A stretch of DNA of 10,511 bases from positions 1 through 10,511 of the forward strand of contig JAQIWT010001516.1 in NCBI GenBank assembly GCA_034696485.1. The letters run 5' to 3'. A program made the position numbers and the translations under genes. The DNA is from Isohypsibius dastychi. Lineage: Eukaryota; Tardigrada; Eutardigrada; Parachela; Isohypsibiidae. The notes beneath the pieces were generated by a model. That model searched no databases, was not told where the DNA came from, and saw nothing but the letters and a program-made list of their open reading frames with translations. This document shows positions 1-5,844 of the stretch, one piece after another; within the stretch, counting starts at the first letter, position 1, and the number at the start of each line of letters is the position of its first letter.

Positions 1-20
1 CCCCCCCCCCCCCCCCCCCC
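1..20. repeat. Homopolymer tract of 20 C
   Basis: The window opens with 20 consecutive C. Shorter C or G runs of 11-13 recur at 5742-5752, 6821-6832, 6928-6940 and 10278-10288, so such tracts look like a property of this genome. Because this one sits at the very edge of the window, its true length is unknown and it may mark an assembly edge. Confidence 0.9.
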
Positions 21-22
21 GA

Positions 23-371
23 TCCCAATTTCTCGTGGCTGCATGTGCAAATGCGTTCATGTACCGTTACGATTTCAGGTAACTGTGTAACAACGTACAC
101 TGTAATAAGGGGTGCTGAGGCATCGGTAACGCTGTAAGGTATCCAAAACCGACCTCCGCCGCCCAATGCAAATGGAGGCATCAACAACTTTCGTATTACG
201 ATGTTTTTCGCTGAAACTGATTCCACCGTGTTCTGCTCACTTCTTCTTGCACTTTATCGACAGATTTCAAACTTAATTTTATCAGAAGAATTTGTTTTCT
301 ATCGCTGGAACCAGGTCATGACAGCAAGCACTTGGAAAGCGTGGAAAAAATCGCGAGGAGAAATCATTGAT
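23..371 (+). CDS. Possible 3' end of a gene (two-exon model)
   Basis: From 23 to 78 the plus strand reads without stops as SQFLVAACANAFMYRYDF and then meets a consensus donor (CAG|GTAACT, GT at 79-80). A matching acceptor at 284-285 (ATCAG) keeps the frame and gives RRICFLSLEPGHDSKHLESV..., ending at a TGA at 369-371. The intron would be 206 bases, longer than most here. No family is recognised, the 5' end lies outside the window, and no homology supports the model. It would be convergent with the THAP relic on the minus strand. This is an inference from splice signals and codon pattern only and could be chance. Confidence 0.2.
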
Positions 372-1446
372 TTATTCTATTTGTTTCCGGTCGCGGTCGA
401 CCAGATTTGCTCAAATATGCTGAAGCTTCTGATTCTGCGAATAAAACTGCTGCTGATCTGGATTCCAAAGCGTGCCGCCTAGAACTCAACGGGTATATAC
501 AGGAGATTTTGTTGAAGATTGTCGATGCTCCAACCGGAAGTTCTCGTGCTTTTTTTTCACCCAAAACTTCTTTTGATTTTTTTTTCATTTTCTGTAAAGC
601 AAAAATGGGATTAGAATAATCCGTGAAATTTTCGTCAGCGAGAAGGTGTTAGTAGTACCTAAGGCTCCTGCAGCAGAGGCATTATGTACTAACACCTTCA
701 AATTTTTTATGAATTGTTCGATATATGTATCACTCACCAACATATATTCCAGCTTTTTGCACTGAGTTTCCAGTCTCCCTATCTCAGAATGCTGCATCAG
801 AGAACTTCAGAGTTTTTCGATTTCAGCGTCTTTTTCGATATTTTGCACATCCTTTTGGGCATTCTACGAAGTCAGAATCTGAATTCGCATGTGAATGGTT
901 TCGAGATCTTGCGAAGAAAAATCAGTCTGGCATTCCAGTGTGCGATGCTTGGGATTTTCCGGAGGCACGGGGATAAAAACTCTCAAGGCAGGAGACTTCC
1001 GAACTTTCTTGCTTGCACTGGCTGGTTTTTGTTACTCTGGCAGTCAATCGAATTTTGATGGGACTGCAGACTTCTTTAGTCGTTTCCCTTTGAAATCGGA
1101 TTGCTAAAAATGATCGCTACACATCCGCGCATTATCAGCATTCAAACTGGAATTTTTCCTTCTACAGAAATGAATTCATTGAGATTTTAGTGCCTGATCT
1201 TCCGGGAATCGATGAAACGATGTTGTCGAATTGATTCCCTGCTTTTTGGCGTAATTTCGGCAAGCAGCCACAGCAAAGGTACAGCTGGCACCCTTTTTTC
1301 GCTTGGCTTTCTGTAGAAATACACGTGAAAAAGATGAAATAGAAAGAAAAAATGCTGCTCCCGCTTACATGGTCGATCTGCAATTTTGGTGCAGCTGAAG
1401 CCGACGTGGAAGCTTCCAGACTACTCAAGTCCAAGCAATCTTCCAT
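364..1446 (-). pseudogene. THAP-domain zinc-finger protein, broken by six in-frame stops
   Basis: Model on the minus strand: exon 1 at 1446-1369 (MEDCLDLSSLEASTSASAAP..., 26 codons), a 58-base GT-AG intron (1368-1311), and exon 2 at 1310-738 (191 codons). Exon 2 reads as a THAP (C2CH, DNA-binding) domain: CTFAVAACRNYAKK, then SFHRFPEDQALKSQ, then RMCSDHF, then LKKSAVPSKF. A basic linker and a Glu/Lys/Leu-rich coiled-coil-like tail (NAQKDVQNIEKDAEIEKL) follow, as in many THAP proteins. Stops fall at 1176-1178, 1104-1106, 1044-1046, 1032-1034, 864-866 and 807-809. The first lies where THAP domains carry their invariant Trp (TGG to TGA). The first zinc-ligand region is also odd: C-x6-C, with Phe where C-x4-C spacing would need Cys. 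A donor at 737 and acceptor at 592 allow a phase-0 third exon (591-364) ending in TGA; this last exon is uncertain. Origin as a host gene or a P-element-like transposase cannot be decided. Confidence 0.8.
642..699. repeat. 13-bp perfect inverted repeat (hairpin) in the THAP relic's intron
   Basis: GAAGGTGTTAGTA at 642-654 is the exact reverse complement of TACTAACACCTTC at 687-699, with a 32-base loop. It lies inside the predicted 146-base intron 737-592 of the THAP pseudogene. It may be the remnant of a small foldback element or a structured intron. No target duplication is obvious. Confidence 0.8.
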
Positions 1447-1706
1447 TTTCAGTGAAAATATCAGAAACAAAGTGCCAAAGGCAATTTACAATATAGTGCA
1501 AACATGAAAGAATTTACATTGCACGCAAACGAAGATTGTGTTTGATGCCTCCAATCAAAAAGTGTAGGTTGATTGGTTCCCCTTGGTAGTTTGAAAAGCG
1601 CCGCCTCAGCACCGCTTATTGAACTCAAACCTATCGCACTCAGGTTGTTATAGAATGTCAAACTAATAATCAGTTGATAGGTTTGCTATCGATTGTTGTT
1701 TACTAG
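1447..1706. other. Gap between the THAP relic and the next gene; first exon of the plus gene not found
   Basis: This stretch should hold the promoter of the minus-strand THAP gene and the intron (ending TTTACTAG at 1706) before the first recognisable exon of the plus-strand unknown gene. I looked for a phase-0 exon ending 55-65 bases upstream of 1706. The best donor (CAG|GTTG at 1644) is preceded in frame by a TGA at 1620-1622, so no start exon or signal peptide could be assigned. Confidence 0.5.
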
Positions 1707-4700
1707 GTGGACAATCTTGATGGTGCTGACTGTTACGGGGACAAAACTTGTTTCTCTCTCTTGCTCGTTTCATCTGATCTTGCTGTTCTGTTAATCGTCC
1801 CGCCTCTTACTTGACCACTATTCAAGCTGCTGTTCGTGTCTCAATCAGAGTCAGTTCTTCCACCCTTTACAGTTGTAGACTTTACACCGTCTCGATGACT
1901 GATATGTATTGAAGTAAAGTGGATTGAGTCCAGCCGTGACCTTTAGTTGGTTAGATTTCCTTAACGAGGTTACGACCACCGTAACATTTGGAGGCCGTAC
2001 CGAGAGTCGTCAAGGAACGGTTTCAAAGTCGAGGATGTTGGTGAGTGGCAACCAGTTTTTAGTGAAGTGAGATGTACTTTAGAATCAAGTCGTGGAAGGA
2101 CTAGATAATGTCTACTGGGACAACAGGTAATGGTGGGACTTCGAATTCGGGTACGATATCGTCGACGCAAACAAATGGGCAATTGGCCAATGTGGTTGAC
2201 CTGTCCGATTTAGTTTCAGCTTTTCAAAAATGTGCAGTACCAAAAACCGCTCGAGTGTTGAGACTGAGTGATCTGCCATCTTTTAGTGGGCAGCCGCATG
2301 AAGATGCGGAAGAATTTTTGCAGAGATTTGAGCGATGTGGACATGTGCATGAGTGGAACAGTGATGACAAAATAAAAAACTTTTATCTTGCGGTGACCGA
2401 GAACGCCATGTTGTGGCATGAGTCTTGTAAAAACGCGGTTGCCAACTGGACAGATTTGAAAAAACAATTTCTTGCGACATTTGGAAAAAGCGTCTTCGAT
2501 TATGACATTGAAGGAGGTTCAGAAACTGAGAATGCAGATGAGAACCCATTGTCTTATGTTTTTCACACTGTGAAAAGAATCAATGCCATTGACTCAGACG
2601 CAGGAGAAAACACTAAACTTGCTTATCTGTACTCAAATCTGCCAACCCATCTGAAAATTGAGTATTTGAATGCAAAGCCGAGTACAGTAGATGCTTTCGC
2701 TATATGGCTGAGAGATGCAGCAAGGAAAAGGAACATCAAACGAGCCGCTTTATTGCATAGCGAAGAAGCAGATAACTCATGGGGTCAGTCGAATGCAGGT
2801 TTGGTCAAGCAAGTGCCGGTTCTGAATATGGCTCTTGGGAATAGCAATAAAACTGTTTTCGAAGCAATCGAAAAGTTGACCACCCAGATGGCTAAATTTC
2901 AAGACGAGGTGATTGAAGAAATCGCAGAGTTGAAACAGCAACAGAGCAATAAAGTATGCACAGACTCGGGCAGTTTCAACGAAATGTATGAAAGTGAAGT
3001 GTGGGATGGTGATAAAATTTGTTATGATTGCGGTCGGGCTGGTCATGAAGCACGGTTTTGTGGGTACATGCAAGATTTCGCTGGGTTTTACGATGGTCAT
3101 TAAAGCAAGTCCAATAAAATGACAAAACTGTGAGTGGGCTCAAATCGCCAGAGAGATACATATTTGACGATGGGAGCGGCGGCGTGTTAGATGATTAGAA
3201 TTTCTGTGTATACTTTTAAGATTACGGATATGTTTGAGGTTAGGATTTTTGGGTTGATTTGTTGAGAAGAACCATATTTTGGAGATTTTGAGATGAAAAT
3301 TTTGCCTCTTAAGCAATGGTAATGTTGATGAGGAATGCTTTTTGTCTGCTCGGATTTGAATGAAGAGGTTGTTGGAGCAGGGTTTGTTTTGGGAAGAATG
3401 ATGGGGCCCCGGGTTTTTAGTATTTGAGATGTTTGATGCTGATTTGAGCTGAAGATTTTGAAGATTTTGATGATTTTGAAAATTTCGAGGATTTTGAAGG
3501 TTTATTGTTTAGTAAAATTTTCAGAAGCTGAGGCAGCTTGCATCTATTCTGTGTTCGAATTGTGTATTTATTGCAAATGATAAAATTCTGTCTGTTCTTG
3601 CTTGTGTACTGTCGACTGTACTCGCCGCTCCCATCACCTATGCATGGCATAAAGAAGGAAAATGAATTTGAAGAGAAAGTGAATGTCAATTTTATTGCTG
3701 CCATAAATTGGGCACAACATGTTTTGCTACAAATCGCGCGGAAGTTTACGACTGGTCAGTTTATGATTGTGGGTCAAATATTGGTTCTGATGCCAGAAGG
3801 ATAAATACTTTCAAGGAAAGTTACTTGCTGAGTGAAAAATAACCGGCTGATTACAAACATATGATTTGGATTAAAGAGTTTGGAATTGTCGAAACTTATC
3901 ATCATTTTGTGAGAATCATTTTCTTGTTCTTGAAAAAAAAATGAAAAACAAAATAAAATTGTGGCAGTTCGGTGTCCTAATGTAAGTATCAGTGTGAGTA
4001 TCCCATTTGCTTCGTTCCCGTTTTCTATTGTTTGTTGATTTGTTGCACCCTACAGCTGAACAGTTTCGTGGCGTCATGTGAGAATATTTAGAGAGTTGTG
4101 GACCACTATTCAGCCCCGCCCTCCGTATCGCCATCTGTAGCCACAGTGTTGAAGTGATGAACTAGGTGACCGAAGTCAACGCCTCAGTCTTCTAACACGG
4201 CTGCTCCACCGTGCCAAGGGTCGTCAAATGCCCGCCTGAGAGAAGGACGCCTGGTGATTCATGGATGCCTGTGCGTTACTCATCTGCTGTCTCGAGGACG
4301 AGCCTCAATTTCACGAGGAGGAAATGTTACGGGGACAAAACTTGTTTCTCTCTCTTGCTCGTTTCATCTGATCTTGCTGTTCTGTTAATCGTCCCGCCTC
4401 TTACTTGACCACTATTCAAGCTGCTGTTCGTGTCTCAATCAGAGTCAGTTCTTCCACCCTTTACAGTTGTAGACTTTACACCGTCTCGATGACTGATATG
4501 TATTGAAGTAAAGTGGATTGAGTCCAGCCGTGACCTTTAGTTGGTTAGATTTCCTTAACGAGGTTACGACCACCGTAACATGACTGTCCGGGAATTTCGG
4601 GTGGCCTCCAACCTGGGGTTGGAGTATGTTCGATTCCGCGTCCGGGAGACTCAACCGGTATTACAATCGTCGTAAGTCAGATTTTATAACAGTCGAATCT

Positions 4701-5425
4701 GCCGTTTATGAATGAGTGGGGTCTTTCAGACAACTGCACTTACGCCACCACTGGCCTGCACTGTAGCCGATGGAGCATTGTATACAGTCGACCAAAATAT
4801 GCATGTTGTTGCGTCAGGCTTAGAAGTTCCTGATGAATCGTCTGCATATCCAGTCAGTTGCAGTGATTCAAGTAATCCTCCAAAAAAGGCAACGACGGAA
4901 ATAACCATCAACGTATACAATGTTTCACACGAACACAATGTTTTACGTGCCTTCTCAGAATGAGCTTTGCAGGTTGAGCACCTGAAATTAACCGCTGTGC
5001 GACAAGTCCTGTCTACTTGTGACGAGGTTGTGGAAACTATGAAAAGTGGATTGATCGTTCGTGTAAGTTTAAGTTGCCCGGACTGCTGATTTTGAAACCG
5101 AATTGTGGAACGCAATAGGTCGATGGAAGTGTTGCGGATCAGTGCGTCGTAACCTCAGGGGGAACAGTGAGTGGGGTTCTTGGAGTCAACGCGCAAATGG
5201 AAGTCACCTATAAGCTGGATCCCACTGCCGTACAACCTGTTGATCCGTATCAGGTGACCTGTCAAGACCCTTGTGGGAATATGGTTTCATCACAAGATAT
5301 ATGGGTGAGTACAAAATATCTGGTAGCAAAGGGTAATTAATCTCTTTTTTTGGCCATAGGTTCCTTGCCAGGATATAATTCGATCCAGACAAAAACAAAG
5401 AGCCCAGAGAAATCTGACGCTTTGA
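1707..5425 (+). CDS. Unknown small cysteine-containing protein; first visible exon split by a retrotransposon
   Basis: Exons by GT-AG signals and continuous frame: A 1707-1730 plus 4585-4671 (cut by the LTR element), B 4730-4912, C 4973-5062, D 5119-5304, E 5360-5425 (TGA at 5423-5425). Introns are 58, 60, 56 and 55 bases, all phase 0. The visible protein is 211 residues, with nine cysteines in short motifs (DCPG, VCSIP, LACTV, VSCSD, STCDE, DQCVV, TCQDPCGN, VPCQD) and a basic tail ending NLTL. The Thr/Val/Gly-rich, cysteine-spaced composition suggests a secreted or extracellular beta-rich protein, but I recognise no family and see no signal peptide, because the start lies upstream and was not found. 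Without the insertion, GGT GCT GAC TGT CCG reads straight through. With it, the frame enters the LTR and stops at TGA 1812-1814, so this allele should be null unless the element is spliced out. Confidence 0.75.
1727..1730 (+). repeat. Target-site duplication TGAC, left copy
   Basis: TGAC directly precedes the 5' LTR and is repeated at 4581-4584 directly after the 3' LTR. Removing the element and one copy restores an open exon. The fifth flanking base does not match (C on the left, T on the right), so the duplication is 4 bp, which fits Ty3/gypsy-type integrases. Confidence 0.9.
1731..1986 (+). repeat. 5' LTR (256 bp)
   Basis: It begins TGTTACGG and ends CCGTAACA, a perfect 8-bp terminal inverted repeat containing the canonical TG...CA. 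By eye it matches 4325-4580 with no difference and the same length. No clear TATA box or AATAAA is visible inside it. Confidence 0.95.
1988..2005 (+). other. Putative primer-binding site
   Basis: TGGAGGCCGTACCGAGAG starts two bases after the LTR end. The leading TGG is expected for pairing with a tRNA 3' CCA. I could not assign the tRNA from memory. Confidence 0.45.
2108..3103 (+). CDS. gag: Retrotransposon Gag polyprotein with CCHC zinc knuckle
   Basis: 331 residues, complete from ATG to TAA. It is the structural capsid/nucleocapsid protein that packages element RNA in the cytoplasm. The N-terminal 50 residues are Ser/Thr/Gly-rich. Residues about 55-205 match the retrotransposon gag core: FSGQPHEDAEEFLQRFE, ENAMLWHESC (W103) and NWTDLKKQFLATFGK. 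About 248-280 is a likely coiled coil (Lys/Glu/Gln-rich). The zinc knuckle is C305-x2-C308-x4-H313-x4-C318 (CYDCGRAGHEARFC), as in nucleocapsid proteins. The frame closes 13 residues after the knuckle and no protease or polymerase follows in any frame. The intact frame fits a young element whose Gag may still work. AATAAA lies ten bases after the stop (3113-3118). Confidence 0.93.
   Translation: MSTGTTGNGGTSNSGTISSTQTNGQLANVVDLSDLVSAFQKCAVPKTARVLRLSDLPSFSGQPHEDAEEFLQRFERCGHVHEWNSDDKIKNFYLAVTENAMLWHESCKNAVANWTDLKKQFLATFGKSVFDYDIEGGSETENADENPLSYVFHTVKRINAIDSDAGENTKLAYLYSNLPTHLKIEYLNAKPSTVDAFAIWLRDAARKRNIKRAALLHSEEADNSWGQSNAGLVKQVPVLNMALGNSNKTVFEAIEKLTTQMAKFQDEVIEEIAELKQQQSNKVCTDSGSFNEMYESEVWDGDKICYDCGRAGHEARFCGYMQDFAGFYDGH
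3104..4314 (+). other. Internal region of the element without pol
   Basis: About 1.2 kb where protease, reverse transcriptase, RNase H and integrase would normally lie. I see only short fragments: YIFDDGSGGVLDD just after gag (about 3158-3196), and near the 3' end PRVVKCPPERRTPGDSWMPV (from 4214), which could be a pol C-terminal scrap. It also holds a GATTTTGA-rich simple repeat (3451-3500) and a 13-bp inverted repeat (3169-3181 with 3623-3635). No recognisable catalytic motif remains. Confidence 0.7.
3451..3500 (+). repeat. Imperfect GATTTTGA tandem repeat
   Basis: Four GATTTTGA units with short spacers lie within about 50 bases of the element's internal region. This is simple-sequence expansion without a visible function. 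Confidence 0.7.
4315..4324 (+). other. Polypurine tract
   Basis: GAGGAGGAAA directly abuts the 3' LTR, the expected place for the plus-strand primer in reverse transcription. Confidence 0.75.
4325..4580 (+). repeat. 3' LTR (256 bp)
   Basis: Same length and, by eye, the same sequence as 1731-1986, with TGTTACGG...CCGTAACA ends. It is followed by the TGAC duplication at 4581-4584 and then by host exon sequence. Confidence 0.95.
4581..4584 (+). repeat. Target-site duplication TGAC, right copy
   Basis: It matches 1727-1730. The host exon resumes in frame at TGT 4585. Confidence 0.9.
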
Positions 5426-5844
5426 ATCAAAGTTCTCGAAAACAACATTCCGGGTGTTAGCTATCCTTTCTTTCTGAATTCATGGAAACAGTGTGCACAA
5501 AACAAATTGACGTATTCACTGCATATCAACAAGGCAATGCTTGGGAAGAAAGAGTAGTGAATACAAAATGGTAAAAATGATTGGAATTTGTAAGATATCG
5601 CATTATTGAAACCTATTAAAGCCGCATGAAACGTGACTATGGGTAAGGTTACAGTACAACTGGCATGACAAGGCATCAAAAAGAACCAGAACGTAGTACA
5701 AAACAGGTATCAGTACTGAAGAGCTTATGCGAACTACGTGAGGGGGGGGGGGTCGTGGGTCAAACAAACATACTGTGATAGTTGAACTCAAAGGGCACCA
5801 TGGCAGAACTAACTAATACTATTACTTCTGATCAGAAAGATCGG
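5426..5844. other. Intergenic region between convergent genes
   Basis: This separates the stop of the unknown plus gene (5425) from the stop of the minus P450 (5845) and should hold both 3' UTRs. An ATTAAA at 5615-5620 could serve the plus gene. No AATAAA is seen for the P450. It contains an 11-G run at 5742-5752. No coding sequence is supported. Confidence 0.6.
5742..5752. repeat. Homopolymer tract of 11 G
   Basis: A run of 11 G lies in the 3' flank of the P450 gene. Confidence 0.95.

Larger units (their letters stand above)
1731..4580 (+). mobile_element. Non-autonomous, gag-only Ty3/gypsy-like LTR retrotransposon
   Basis: The element is 2850 bp: 5' LTR 1731-1986, putative primer-binding site, gag 2108-3103, about 1.2 kb without an intact long frame, a purine tract, and 3' LTR 4325-4580. 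It is flanked by TGAC duplications. I find no reverse transcriptase, RNase H or integrase, so mobility would depend on enzymes from a related autonomous copy. The two LTRs look identical base for base, which points to a very recent insertion. Gag carries a retrotransposon gag core and a CCHC knuckle. Superfamily is inferred from gag type and the 4-bp duplication; without pol it is not certain. Confidence 0.9.

Noticed and set aside
714-1107. Overlapping plus-strand frames of up to 114 codons
   Set aside because: They are shadows of the minus-strand THAP and coiled-coil exon, which has motif support.
1162-1470. Single 102-codon minus-strand frame as an unspliced gene
   Set aside because: It reads through a 58-base intron; splicing at 1368/1311 gives the THAP domain instead.
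3757-3829. YDCGSNIGSDARRINTF as a second, worn zinc knuckle
   Set aside because: Only YDCG and a distant AR match the Gag knuckle; the His and last Cys are missing and the nucleotide match is short.
4211-4408. Plus frame running into the 3' LTR as a gene
   Set aside because: It spans the internal region, polypurine tract and LTR; at most its first part is a pol scrap.
4726-5115. 129-codon minus-strand frame
   Set aside because: It is antisense to exons B and C of the plus-strand gene and crosses their introns; no motif.
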